Source of the DNA: Bacteroidaceae bacterium
GTDB taxonomy: Bacteria > Bacteroidota > Bacteroidia > Bacteroidales > Bacteroidaceae
DNA length: 64,000 bases
Assembly (NCBI GenBank): GCA_017507105.1
Contig: JAFWBM010000039.1
Location: forward strand, 62,001-126,000
Direction of reading: 5' to 3'
Under the pieces are notes generated by a model, which saw nothing but the letters and a program-made list of their open reading frames with translations, did not search any database and was not told the DNA's origin. Of this stretch, positions 18,274 through 27,367 are shown piece after piece (position 1 is the stretch's first letter; each line of letters starts with the position of its first letter). A program made the position numbers and the translations under genes.

Positions 18274-19761
18274 CTATTTGAAGAAACGTTTTATAATGGG
18301 AATCTGTTTAAGCGGTAAATCTTTCTTAACGAAATAGGCCAAATATATGAATATTAAGATTGTGTTGAACCCCATATGTAGCAGACTGTTCTCAATGGAT
18401 ACCAATTGTGATATTTTGTAAAGCAACATGGCAAGCAGTACATAACTAAAAATACTTTTCAAATCGTACATAATAGGGTTTCGGTATTGTCCTACAAAAT
18501 AGGAGAGTAGCATGGCAACTGTGAAACCGATGAGGGAAGCTATGGCACATGCGTGATAACCGTATTGCGGTACAAATATGATATTTATAACAAACAGTAT
18601 AATGCATCCTATTGTCGAAAATATGGCACCCCACCATGTTTCGTCGTTAAGTTTGTACCAATTTGAAAGATTCTGGTACACACCCATTATTATTTCTGCA
18701 AGCATCACTATAGGCACAACACCTAGTCCCACCCAATAGTCGGGTGCTATTATATTTCGTAGTATATCCATGTAGAATACTACAGCAAGAAAGGCGAGTA
18801 GTGCTATTGCTATAAAGTATTTCATTGCTATAGCCTGATACTCTTTGCTCTCTCTGCTGTTTCCCATCTTAAAGACAATGGGTTCGTAGGCATATTTAAA
18901 TGCTTGGATTAGCATTGCCATAATAGCTGCAATCTTTACTACTGCTCCATAAATGCTGAGTTCTATTCTTCCCTCTTCCCCGGGTACAAGTATTGGGTAT
19001 ATAATCTTGTCGGCATGCAAGTTCAATATACCTGCAAGCCCCAACAGCAGTATGGGCCACGAGTATGAAAGCATCTCCTTTAGTAACCTAATATCTGTAG
19101 TAAACTTAAAAATTTTGAATTCGGGTATGAAGAAGAGTGTAATGGCCGATGTGCATATCAGGTTTATAAGAAATATATAGTATGCCTGATTATTCGGTTC
19201 ATAGAAACTAGAGACTAATGACGGGTTTTTCTCATATATGTATGGCAATAGAAGGAATGCTACAACATTGAGTGCTATACTCATTCCTATGAATAGTAAT
19301 TTAAGCGATACAAATTTTATTGCCTTGTTTTTGAAACGAAGATAGGTAAAGGCTATGGCTTGGATAGCATCAAGGGATATTACCACCGACATCATTGTTA
19401 TGAACTCGGGATGTTGTTCATAGCCTAATGCATTTGCAATAGGGGTGATGTTGCTTAATACCGTGAATAGGAATATGGCGCAGACTGTTGCAACCACTTG
19501 TATAGATGTTGAGAATACCTTGGGCAGTTCATCTTTGTATTTGCCGGCAAAACGCATAAACGTAGTCTCGAATCCGAAGGTCAGCATTACAAGTATAAGA
19601 GCTGTCCATGCATATACATTGGTTACAATTCCGTAATTACCAGATTCTGCAGTCATGGAGTAGGAGTATAACGGCACAAGCAGGTAGTTTAAAAAACGAC
19701 CTACGATACTGCTTAATCCATATATTACAGTGTCTTTAAAAAGGGATTGTAGCTTTCCCAT
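18274..19761 (-). CDS. Oligosaccharide flippase / polysaccharide biosynthesis membrane protein
   Basis: This 495-residue protein with about 12-14 predicted membrane helices has the MATE/Wzx-like layout, with the N-terminal repeat TVIYGLSSIVGRFLNYLLVPLY typical of polysaccharide exporters. It probably moves lipid-linked glycans across the inner membrane; the substrate is unknown. It follows ruvB by 21 bases and precedes the DUF389 gene, with no glycosyltransferase at its side. A second, unrelated-looking flippase is at 27368-28834. Confidence 0.87.
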   Translation of the reverse strand: MGKLQSLFKDTVIYGLSSIVGRFLNYLLVPLYSYSMTAESGNYGIVTNVYAWTALILVMLTFGFETTFMRFAGKYKDELPKVFSTSIQVVATVCAIFLFTVLSNITPIANALGYEQHPEFITMMSVVISLDAIQAIAFTYLRFKNKAIKFVSLKLLFIGMSIALNVVAFLLLPYIYEKNPSLVSSFYEPNNQAYYIFLINLICTSAITLFFIPEFKIFKFTTDIRLLKEMLSYSWPILLLGLAGILNLHADKIIYPILVPGEEGRIELSIYGAVVKIAAIMAMLIQAFKYAYEPIVFKMGNSRESKEYQAIAMKYFIAIALLAFLAVVFYMDILRNIIAPDYWVGLGVVPIVMLAEIIMGVYQNLSNWYKLNDETWWGAIFSTIGCIILFVINIIFVPQYGYHACAIASLIGFTVAMLLSYFVGQYRNPIMYDLKSIFSYVLLAMLLYKISQLVSIENSLLHMGFNTILIFIYLAYFVKKDLPLKQIPIIKRFFK

Positions 19762-19782
19762 ATCAACTGTGAATTAGCGTTG

Positions 19783-20799
19783 TTAAAAGAGCGTGCCAGT
19801 TTCGGTTCCGAACCTGCTACGCCCCAAATGTTTATATGCAAGGTCGGTTACTTCTCGTCCACGTGGTGTACGTTTCAAGAAGCCCTCTTTTATAAGATAG
19901 GGCTCGTATACCTCTTCTATTGTTCCGGGGTCTTCGCTGAGGGCTGTTGCTATAGTGCCTATTCCCACAGGTCCTCCTTTGAACTTGTCGATGATTGTAC
20001 AAAGTATCTTGTTGTCAATCTCGTCGAGTCCGTAGCGGTCGATGTTAAGAGCCTCGAGTGCCATCTTGGCAATGGCGTTTGTTATGTGTCCGTTGCCCAT
20101 CACCTGTGCAAAGTCGCGCACGCGGCGCAGCAGGGCATTGGCAATACGTGGCGTTCCTCGGCTTCGGCGTGCAATTTCGTATGCGGCCTCCTCGTCAAAT
20201 GTTACGCGCAGTATGTGGGCCGAGCGTGCGATGATGCCTGCCAGAGTCTTGCTGTCGTAATATTCAAGGTGCATGTTTATTCCGAAACGTGCACGCAACG
20301 GTGCGGTGAGCAATCCACTGCGCGTGGTAGCACCTATAAGGGTGAACGGATTAAGGTCTATCTGTATCGAGCGTGCCGATGGTCCCTTGTCAATTAGAAT
20401 GTCTATGCGATAGTCCTCCATTGCCGAATAAAGATACTCTTCGACAATGGGCGAGAGACGGTGTATTTCGTCAATGAAGAGCACATCGTTCGGCTCCAAT
20501 GAAGTGAGTATTCCTGCAAGGTCACCGGGCTTGTCGAGTACGGGGCCCGAGGTTACTTTGAAGCCTACGCCAAGTTCGTTGGCAATGATGTTGCTCAAGG
20601 TCGTTTTTCCCAGTCCCGGAGGACCATGCAACAGCACGTGGTCGAGTGACTCGCCACGCATCTTGGCAGCCTGTACAAAGATGCTGAGATTGCTTACGAC
20701 CTTCTCCTGTCCACTGAAGTCGTGGAAGGCAAGCGGGCGTAATGCATTTTCAAACTCCTTGTCACTATGTTTGCCGCGAATATCGAATTCTGCGCTCAT
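19783..20799 (-). CDS. ruvB: Holliday junction branch-migration ATPase RuvB
   Basis: RuvB is the hexameric motor that drives Holliday-junction migration with RuvA. The 338-residue protein has the typical N-terminal segment ([15 protein letters not shown]), Walker A ([10 protein letters not shown], about residue 58), Walker B ([10 protein letters not shown]), sensor 1 ([10 protein letters not shown]) and the C-terminal winged helix ([17 protein letters not shown]). It is first of three minus-strand genes. A -7 element lies 24 bases before the ATG, giving a very short leader. Confidence 0.97.
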   Translation of the reverse strand: MSAEFDIRGKHSDKEFENALRPLAFHDFSGQEKVVSNLSIFVQAAKMRGESLDHVLLHGPPGLGKTTLSNIIANELGVGFKVTSGPVLDKPGDLAGILTSLEPNDVLFIDEIHRLSPIVEEYLYSAMEDYRIDILIDKGPSARSIQIDLNPFTLIGATTRSGLLTAPLRARFGINMHLEYYDSKTLAGIIARSAHILRVTFDEEAAYEIARRSRGTPRIANALLRRVRDFAQVMGNGHITNAIAKMALEALNIDRYGLDEIDNKILCTIIDKFKGGPVGIGTIATALSEDPGTIEEVYEPYLIKEGFLKRTPRGREVTDLAYKHLGRSRFGTETGTLF

Positions 20800-20822
20800 G
20801 TATCAGTTTTAAGTTTTATCTG

Positions 20823-20830
20823 CGAAGATA
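20823..20830 (-). promoter_or_regulatory. -7 element of ruvB
   Basis: The minus strand reads TATCTTCG followed by C, a TAnnTTTG variant with C at the seventh position that recurs at several other genes here. The predicted transcript start leaves a leader of only about 17 bases. Confidence 0.45.
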
Positions 20831-20965
20831 CAACAAAGAAACGAAAATGAATACGAAATATAGAAAGATTGTGTTCTATCTGTTTTAGATTCCTGCTTGT
20901 TATTTTGATTTAGCAGCACCATTCCATTTAATGTTGTATATGATTTTTTTTATCAAAAAAATGGT

Positions 20966-20973
20966 TAATTTTG
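20966..20973 (+). promoter_or_regulatory. -7 element of the pentapeptide-repeat channel gene
   Basis: TAATTTTG matches TAnnTTTG exactly, with a T-rich stretch (20944-20950) at the -33 distance. The leader of about 95 bases contains no obvious structure. Confidence 0.55.
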
Positions 20974-21073
20974 CGTCATCTACCTAATTGTAATCCTGTA
21001 CAATCTACACAGTGTGTGTTGTCGGGATTTGGGGTGATTTTCCGAAAAAGTACATAATGGTTATAGGTAAGGC

Positions 21074-22042
21074 ATGAAACGTGAAGAATTAGCAGAACTG
21101 TTGAAGCAGAAAGAGATTGTAGGTGTCGACTTCTCGGGTGAGAGGCTCGAGGGTGTTGACTTTTCGGGATGTCGGCTGGAACGTGTCAGTTTCAAGCAAT
21201 GCGAACTTGTGCATTGTCGTTTTCGTAAGTCTACAATACTATGGAGTGATTTCAGATATGCCAGAATAGAGAATGGAACATTTGAAGAGGCTGATATTGA
21301 GTTCTGCGATTTCTATAGAGCTTTGCTGGATGGAGTTGTTATATTTACTCATAGCAATATCAGGAACTGTAGTTTAAATAAAACCTATTTTGGCGACTCT
21401 GCAATAATAAGACGCAGGAATCTTGTTGGCGGTCGTATTCTGCAACAGAATTTCAAAGAGTACGAAAGGTTTCTTACCGAATGGAATCTGTATGGCACGG
21501 GTGAGAGAACGAATGATGTAAATATCCGTTCCAATTGGAGCGCAAGTGAGTCTCTGAAAGGACGTTGGGAAGAGGCCGAGGAGATATACAAGAACTTTAA
21601 TGCCTTGTGGACCGGAAGAGGATTTATTGCGGATGGCAATTGGGCTTATGTAAGGGGCAGGCGTATGGAACGCAATCGCATGTTTGCTGAACTTTTCAAG
21701 AAAAGAATAAGTGTCGTCCGAAAAGTTGCCAACGTATGGAATATAGTGACAAATATATTTTCCGATATCCTCTTTGGTTATGGCGAGAGTATGACAAAGA
21801 TGGTGATCACTTACTTTTTTATCGTATTCCTGTTTGCATGGATGTTCAGTTCCAATGTATCTCTGTTGGAGTATACAATGGCGCTGTCGGTAAGTCTTAA
21901 GAATATGGCCGGGATGGATTCGGAAGTGCTTCACAACGTCTCTCCATTTGTGGATTTTCTTAATGTTGTGCAAACGACTGTGGGAATTATCCTTACCGGT
22001 ATATTCGGCTTTATTTTGGGAAACAAGATTCGTAACCAGTGA
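21074..22042 (+). CDS. Pentapeptide-repeat protein with C-terminal two-helix channel-like domain
   Basis: The 322-residue protein starts with about 90 residues of A(D/N)LxX-type pentapeptide repeats (VDFSGERLEGVDFSGCRLERVSF and onward; coils about 15-105). A cytoplasmic linker with conserved aromatic and charged residues follows, then two membrane helices (about 238-260 and 295-318) with a re-entrant-like segment between. This is the layout of pentapeptide/Ion_trans_2 fusions. The pore segment (LSVSLKNMAGMDSEV) lacks a TVGYG potassium filter, so ion selectivity is unclear. It is monocistronic and converges on wbqC. Confidence 0.78.
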   Translation: MKREELAELLKQKEIVGVDFSGERLEGVDFSGCRLERVSFKQCELVHCRFRKSTILWSDFRYARIENGTFEEADIEFCDFYRALLDGVVIFTHSNIRNCSLNKTYFGDSAIIRRRNLVGGRILQQNFKEYERFLTEWNLYGTGERTNDVNIRSNWSASESLKGRWEEAEEIYKNFNALWTGRGFIADGNWAYVRGRRMERNRMFAELFKKRISVVRKVANVWNIVTNIFSDILFGYGESMTKMVITYFFIVFLFAWMFSSNVSLLEYTMALSVSLKNMAGMDSEVLHNVSPFVDFLNVVQTTVGIILTGIFGFILGNKIRNQ

Positions 22043-22076
22043 CAGAGAGCTGTAGTATTCGGTCTTATGTTTGATG

Positions 22077-22718
22077 TTACTTGACGGTAATCGGCTCTGT
22101 TGCTGAGTCCTTTAATGTAATAAGTCCTTCGGGGCCCATATTGAATAGCAAATCGACAATGCTAAGGTTGGGTATAAAGCTGTTGCGCTGGGCAAATACC
22201 TGATAATAGGGCACCGTGCTTTTATATTTGCCGTTTGTAAGCTCTTTTGGCTCGGCTATCTGTCGCAGGTCTGTTATGTTGTTTTTCTCCGTATTTATCG
22301 CTGTTTTTTCTGTTATGACGGCTTTGTTGTCGAGTCCTAACAGTTCGCCGACAACATTGTGCAGGCGTATATTGAAATCGAGCAGAAAGCCTCCGCGCTC
22401 TTCGTAGAAGTGGGCAAAGTCATCGGCATAGTAGTCGAAGAACGGGCTTTTGCGATAGGCGCTTACAAGTGCGTTCCAGTGCAGATGACGCCAGTTGCCA
22501 TGCTCGCTTATGCGCACGTCGCGCATTGCTTGGGAGCCGTTATGCTCAATGGGAATAGTCAATGCCTGTACTCCTCTTTCGGTTGCAATGAGGGTGCGGT
22601 TGCGGAACGTCTGTTTCACAAAAGGCGAGTCGCCGTCTATTATGATGCCTTCCGCCGAATACAGCTGTATGTACAGTGGAATAGGGGCAAGATATAGTGG
22701 GTGTGACAGTATGTGCAT
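22077..22718 (-). CDS. WbqC-family protein
   Basis: This 213-residue protein resembles the WbqC-like family, named from an O-antigen locus and common in Bacteroidetes next to lepB. Visible landmarks are LAPIPLYIQLYSAEGIIIDGD, the basic FVKQTFRNRTLIATERG segment, and YRKSPFFDYYADDFAHFYEE near the middle. The biochemical role is not established. No signal peptide is seen. It follows lepB by 12 bases in the dapB-lepB-wbqC group. Confidence 0.82.
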   Translation of the reverse strand: MHILSHPLYLAPIPLYIQLYSAEGIIIDGDSPFVKQTFRNRTLIATERGVQALTIPIEHNGSQAMRDVRISEHGNWRHLHWNALVSAYRKSPFFDYYADDFAHFYEERGGFLLDFNIRLHNVVGELLGLDNKAVITEKTAINTEKNNITDLRQIAEPKELTNGKYKSTVPYYQVFAQRNSFIPNLSIVDLLFNMGPEGLITLKDSATEPITVK

Positions 22719-22730
22719 ATCCTGCCCGCT

Positions 22731-24155
22731 TTATTTTAGGTTGTCAACTGAACGGAAAAGACGGTCCCATCGTATCTTTCCGTTGAACCAGCTACGGTCG
22801 TTGTCGAGTGACAACCACACAAAGAGCGGCTTTCCAACAATGTGGTCTTCGGGTACAAAACCCCAATAGCGCGAGTCGGCGCTGTTGTGTCTGTTGTCGC
22901 CCATCATCCAATAGTAGTCCATGTTGAATGTGTAGCTGTCGCTCTCTTTTCCGTTGATGAATATCTTGCCGTCCTTAACCTCGAGTGTGTTGCCCTCGTA
23001 TACGGCTATGGGACGTTCATATATGGGCAGATTCTCGAGTGTGAGTCTTATGCTCTCGCCTCGCTTGGGTATCCACACCGGGCCGTAGTTGTCGGCTGTC
23101 CATTTGGTATTGCTATTGAGGGGATATAAGCCTCCAGGTTTGCTCTCGCAAGGTTCTATAGAGGCTATAAGTTTTGAGTTGGTTACAAGTTTGTCGCGTG
23201 TGTAGTTTGTCAACGGAAGACAGAAAAGGCCATTGCCACAGTTCCCATCCTGTAAATCCTTTTTGCTTATGCCAAGTTCGTGTCTAACTCTCTCAGGTAG
23301 CGGTGACTTGAATGTTACCCAATAGTTGAATTGTACATTTTCGGGCTGTTTGCTTGGCTTCCCATTCAGATATATCTCTTTTTCTTTAATCTGTAAGGTA
23401 TCGCCAGGGAGACCTACACATCGCTTGACGTAGTTCTCGCGACGATCAACAGGACGCCAAAGTTTCTTGCCGAAAATCTGTGGGTTCTGTTCTATATATT
23501 CTCGACCGGCTGCATAGTAAAGGTCATATATTGCACGCTGGCGCTCTATATCCATGCTGTCTATTTCCGGCTTGTTTGGGTAGCGTTCTGCTCCTATGTT
23601 GTAACACATACTGTAGTAATCGATTACTTCCGGGTTAGTTGTTGCAGTGTCACCGGCCGGATAGTTGAATACTACAATATCGTTCAGTTCTATATCTTCG
23701 AATCCCGGAGCACGTTCATAATCCCATTGAATAGCATCTATATAGCTTTTGCTGTTTGTCAGAGGCAAGGTGTGCTGTGTCAATGGCATGCTCAATGGAG
23801 TGTGTGGCTTTCTTGGTCCATAATTTGCCTTGCTCACAAAAAGATAATCTCCTACCAATAATGATTTCTCAAGTGAGGATGTCGGGATGACATAGTTTTG
23901 AAAGAAGTATAGGTTTACAAAATAGACGGCAACCAATGCAAATACAAGTGCATCGACCCAGCTCATGATGGTGCGCAATGTGCTGTTTTTCGACTTCTTC
24001 CACCAGCCCCAGGGTATAAATTTTGTTATGTAGTTATCTACAATGAATGGTATGACAAGCACTCCCCACCAGCTCCTTATCCATACGAGGAACAGCAGAT
24101 ACAGCACTAGAGCTATAGCTAATTTTATCCAATCTCTTTTTTCGGGCTTTCTCAT
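22731..24155 (-). CDS. lepB: Signal peptidase I
   Basis: LepB removes signal peptides from exported preproteins at the periplasmic face of the inner membrane. The 474-residue protein has membrane helices at about residues 9-40 and 65-85. Catalytic Ser94 is in IPTSSLEKSLLVGDYLFVSK, where the Met usual after the serine is Leu. The catalytic Lys lies in NYVKRCVGLPGD, and box E (GDNRHNSADSRYWGFVP) is C-terminal. Between boxes D and B is a long insertion of about 130 residues, typical of Bacteroidetes LepB. A direct repeat lies in the gap upstream. Confidence 0.94.
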   Translation of the reverse strand: MRKPEKRDWIKLAIALVLYLLFLVWIRSWWGVLVIPFIVDNYITKFIPWGWWKKSKNSTLRTIMSWVDALVFALVAVYFVNLYFFQNYVIPTSSLEKSLLVGDYLFVSKANYGPRKPHTPLSMPLTQHTLPLTNSKSYIDAIQWDYERAPGFEDIELNDIVVFNYPAGDTATTNPEVIDYYSMCYNIGAERYPNKPEIDSMDIERQRAIYDLYYAAGREYIEQNPQIFGKKLWRPVDRRENYVKRCVGLPGDTLQIKEKEIYLNGKPSKQPENVQFNYWVTFKSPLPERVRHELGISKKDLQDGNCGNGLFCLPLTNYTRDKLVTNSKLIASIEPCESKPGGLYPLNSNTKWTADNYGPVWIPKRGESIRLTLENLPIYERPIAVYEGNTLEVKDGKIFINGKESDSYTFNMDYYWMMGDNRHNSADSRYWGFVPEDHIVGKPLFVWLSLDNDRSWFNGKIRWDRLFRSVDNLK

Positions 24156-24236
24156 CTTTATAGGAATCTATTTTTATGTAAGAAACGCTACCTTATAGGC
24201 TTCTATTTTATAGTCTTTGTTAATTATTGTTATATA

Positions 24237-24992
24237 TCAGAAGTTGAATAGGTCTTTCATCCCCAGAAAGCCGGAGTGATCCTTTACATATTCAGCTGCG
24301 ATTACAGCTCCAAGTGCAAATCCGCTACGGTTTTTTGCATCGTGGGTTATGGTTATTGTGTCTGCTGCAGAAGTGTAACTTATAGCGTGTATTCCGGGAA
24401 CCTCGTCACGACGTATAGCGTTTATACGCAATTCATCATCTGCTGCCTCTTTCCCGGCTGTTACGCTACCATCGGGGTTGGTTACGTCTCCCAATATCCA
24501 TCTACTCTTACGTTCCATGTTCTCTATAATACCTTCGCCTAATGTTATGGCTGTACCACTTGGTGCATCAAGTTTATGTATGTGATGTGTTTCGGTCATC
24601 TCCACGTCGTAGTCTGGGAATCTGTCCATTATCTTTGCAAGATATTTGTTGACAGCCGAGAATATGGCAACTCCAAGGCTGAAATTGCTCGACCAAAAGA
24701 GGGTTTTTTGATTGTTGCTGCACAGATTGCGCATCTCCTCCTCGTGGTTGTGTATCCATCCGGTACTTCCGCTGACAACCTTTACACCAGCCTCCATTGC
24801 ATCTTTGCAATTCTGATATGCAACCGATGGTGCAGTAAATTCAATTGCTACATCCGCTTGTGCAAATTCAGCTCCAAAAATGTCGTTACGGTTTTCTATG
24901 TCTATTATAGATACAATCTCATGTCCTCTGCTGATGGCAATTCTTTCTATCTCCTTGCCCATCTTGCCATATCCGATAAGTGCGATTTTCAT
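24237..24992 (-). CDS. dapB: 4-hydroxy-tetrahydrodipicolinate reductase
   Basis: DapB makes tetrahydrodipicolinate in the diaminopimelate/lysine pathway, supplying peptidoglycan precursors. The 251-residue protein has the N-terminal NAD(P) motif (ALIGYGKMGKEIE), the substrate motif ETHHIHKLDAPSGTA with catalytic His and Lys, and the C-terminal Rossmann-closing helix. It heads dapB-lepB-wbqC; its -7 element lies about 45 bases upstream in the shared gap with metG. Confidence 0.95.
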   Translation of the reverse strand: MKIALIGYGKMGKEIERIAISRGHEIVSIIDIENRNDIFGAEFAQADVAIEFTAPSVAYQNCKDAMEAGVKVVSGSTGWIHNHEEEMRNLCSNNQKTLFWSSNFSLGVAIFSAVNKYLAKIMDRFPDYDVEMTETHHIHKLDAPSGTAITLGEGIIENMERKSRWILGDVTNPDGSVTAGKEAADDELRINAIRRDEVPGIHAISYTSAADTITITHDAKNRSGFALGAVIAAEYVKDHSGFLGMKDLFNF

Positions 24993-25036
24993 AATTTGAC
25001 AATATGTTTTATCTGATTCGTTAATTAAATCGGATG

Positions 25037-25044
25037 CGAAGATA
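25037..25044 (-). promoter_or_regulatory. -7 element of dapB
   Basis: The minus strand reads TATCTTCG followed by C, identical to the ruvB and dnaN elements. The -33 zone is only A/T-rich. The leader would be about 38 bases. Confidence 0.45.
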
Positions 25045-25145
25045 CAATATTTTTTTTAACTATCAGACTCTTTTTCTTACAGCATATCACATCTTTAATT
25101 ATTTAATTATTTTTATTAACCATCCTCTTTCTCGTATCTTTATTG

Positions 25146-25153
25146 TATCTTTG
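25146..25153 (+). promoter_or_regulatory. -7 element of metG
   Basis: TATCTTTG is an exact TAnnTTTG match; a near copy (TATCTTTA) lies 11 bases upstream. It is in the 326-base gene-free gap between dapB and metG. Confidence 0.55.
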
Positions 25154-25159
25154 CGCTCA

Positions 25160-25318
25160 AAAGTGGAAATCTCTCTCTTGAATATAAGAGCAAAATTCCA
25201 CTCCTTTGCCTGTGTAGCTCTATAGTTGTGTTATCGGGCTGGAAAAGCATGCTGTAGTCAGTCACTGATGAGGGGTTGCTTATTATATTTTTTGTAAGAA
25301 TTAACAGTTAAATATTTT
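25160..25318 (+). promoter_or_regulatory. Structured 5' leader of metG
   Basis: The predicted transcript carries a leader of about 160 bases with at least two stable-looking hairpins. The first (25162-25202) pairs AGTGGAA with TTCCACT and contains an inner CTCTT/AAGAG stem. The second (25216-25240) pairs AGCTC with GGGCT and, inside it, ATAG with TTAT. A small TCAG/CTGA hairpin follows near 25259-25269. The remainder to the ATG is AT-rich. I cannot match it to a known riboswitch or T-box by eye; no T-box signature (UGGGUGGA-like) is present. Confidence 0.45.
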
Positions 25319-27358
25319 ATGGAAAAGAAATTCAAAAGAACTTTGGTTACATCGGCTCTGCCTTATGCCAATGGTCCGGTACATATAGGACATCTTGCCG
25401 GTGTGTATGTACCCGCTGATATATATGTGCGTTACCTGCGTTTGAAAGGTGAAGAGGTACTCTTTATCGGAGGTAGCGACGAGCATGGTGTGCCTGTAAC
25501 TATCCGTGCAAAGAAAGAGGGATGTACTCCGCAAGATGTGGTTGACCGCTATCATAATATCATAAAAGATTCTTTCGAAGGTTTCGGAATTTCGTTCGAT
25601 GTATATTCCAGAACAACATCCGAGACTCACCATAAACTTGCATCCGATTTCTTCCGTAAGCTGTACGATGACGGAAAGTTTGTCGAGATGGAGAGTGAGC
25701 AATACTATGACGAGGGTGAACAGCAGTTCCTGACCGACCGTAACATTCGTGGCGAATGTCCGCGTTGTCATGCTCCCGAGGCATATGGTGATCAATGTGA
25801 AAAGTGTGGTGCAACCCTCTCGCCCGATGAACTTATTAACCCCTATAATGCCGACTCGGGCAACAAACTTGTAAAGCGTAGGACCAGCCATTGGTATCTG
25901 CCTCTTGATGCTTATCAGCAATGGCTAGAGGAGTGGATTTTGGGTGAACACAAGGAGTGGCGCAGTAACGTATACGGACAGTGCAAGAGCTGGCTCGACA
26001 CAGGCCTTAAACCTCGTGCTGTAACACGCGACCTCAATTGGGGAATCCCCGTTCCAGTAGAGGGTGCCGAGGGCAAGGTGCTTTATGTTTGGTTTGATGC
26101 TCCCATCGGTTATATAAGCAATACAAAAGAGCTGCTGCCGGACACTTGGGAGAGATGGTGGAAAGATGAGGATACACGTCTTGTGCATTTTATTGGAAAA
26201 GATAATATCGTTTTCCACTGTATCGTCTTCCCAACAATGCTTAAGGCTCATGGTGATTATATTCTTCCTGATAATGTTCCAAGTAATGAGTTCCTGAATC
26301 TCGAGGATGATAAGATTTCTACATCTCGTAATTGGGCTGTGTGGCTTAACGAGTATCTTGTTGATTTCCCTGGTAAGCAGGATGTGTTGCGTTATGTGCT
26401 TACGGCAAATGCCCCCGAAACCAAGGACAACAACTTTACATGGAAGGATTTTCAGGCACGCAATAATAATGAGCTTGTTGCCGTATATGGTAATTTTGTA
26501 AACAGAGCCTTGGTGCTTACAAAAAAATACTTCGAGGGCAAGGTTCCTGCGTGTGGCGAGATTACATCTTACGACAAAGAGATTATAGATGAGTTTGTAA
26601 ACGTGAAGAGCGAAGTGGAGAAACTACTTGATCAGTTCAAATTCCGCGAGGCACAGAAAGAGGCTATGAATCTTGCTCGTATCGGTAACAGATATCTTGC
26701 CGAGACCGAGCCTTGGAAACTTGCCAAGAGTGATATGTCGCGTGTGGCTACCATCTTGAATATCTCATTGCAGTTGGTTGCTAATCTCTCTATCGCTTTC
26801 GAACCATTCTTGCCATTCAGTAGCAAGAGATTGCGTACAATGCTTAACTATGACAATTTCAGTTGGGAGAATCTCGGTCGTATCGACCTCCTGCCTATAG
26901 GTCATGAGTTGGGAGATGTAGCACTGCTGTTTGAAAAAATTGAGGATGAGGCTATCCAGGCACAGTTGGATCGTCTCGCAAGAATAAAAAAAGAGAACGA
27001 GGATGCAGCATATAAGGCAAATCCGGTACGTCCCGAGTGTACTTTTGATGATTTTCTCAAATTGGACATAAGGGTCGGAACCGTACTCGAGTGTGCTAAG
27101 GTTCCAAAAGCCGATAAATTGTTGCAGTTCAAGATAGACGACGGAATAGGTACACGTACAATTCTGTCGGGAATTGCCAAACACTTTAACCCCGAGGAGT
27201 TGGTTGGCAAGCAGGTATGCTTTGTTGCGAATTTCCCTCCTCGTACTATGCGTGGAATAGTAAGCGAGGGAATGATTCTCAGTGCCGAGGATAATGAGGG
27301 TAAGTTATCATTGTTGACAGTGGAGCCAAAGACAAAACCCGGTAGCGAGGTGAAATAG
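25319..27358 (+). CDS. metG: Methionyl-tRNA synthetase
   Basis: MetG charges initiator and elongator tRNA-Met. The 679-residue protein has the class I HIGH motif ([13 protein letters not shown], about residue 17), a zinc knuckle ([18 protein letters not shown], about 145-162), the KMSKS equivalent [10 protein letters not shown] (about 336), an anticodon-binding alpha bundle and a C-terminal Trbp111-like tRNA-binding domain (about 575-679, [14 protein letters not shown]). The KISTSR form of KMSKS is a tolerated variant. The flippase gene begins 9 bases downstream, so the glycan cluster may read through from metG. Confidence 0.96.
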   Translation: MEKKFKRTLVTSALPYANGPVHIGHLAGVYVPADIYVRYLRLKGEEVLFIGGSDEHGVPVTIRAKKEGCTPQDVVDRYHNIIKDSFEGFGISFDVYSRTTSETHHKLASDFFRKLYDDGKFVEMESEQYYDEGEQQFLTDRNIRGECPRCHAPEAYGDQCEKCGATLSPDELINPYNADSGNKLVKRRTSHWYLPLDAYQQWLEEWILGEHKEWRSNVYGQCKSWLDTGLKPRAVTRDLNWGIPVPVEGAEGKVLYVWFDAPIGYISNTKELLPDTWERWWKDEDTRLVHFIGKDNIVFHCIVFPTMLKAHGDYILPDNVPSNEFLNLEDDKISTSRNWAVWLNEYLVDFPGKQDVLRYVLTANAPETKDNNFTWKDFQARNNNELVAVYGNFVNRALVLTKKYFEGKVPACGEITSYDKEIIDEFVNVKSEVEKLLDQFKFREAQKEAMNLARIGNRYLAETEPWKLAKSDMSRVATILNISLQLVANLSIAFEPFLPFSSKRLRTMLNYDNFSWENLGRIDLLPIGHELGDVALLFEKIEDEAIQAQLDRLARIKKENEDAAYKANPVRPECTFDDFLKLDIRVGTVLECAKVPKADKLLQFKIDDGIGTRTILSGIAKHFNPEELVGKQVCFVANFPPRTMRGIVSEGMILSAEDNEGKLSLLTVEPKTKPGSEVK

Positions 27359-27367
27359 TGATAGCCG

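Noticed and set aside
17739-18281. 180-codon open frame antisense to the DUF389 gene
   Set aside because: It mirrors conserved DUF389 codons and shows no domain of its own.
25265-25272. CTGATGAG in the metG leader as a hammerhead ribozyme core
   Set aside because: The required GAAA box and flanking stems are missing.
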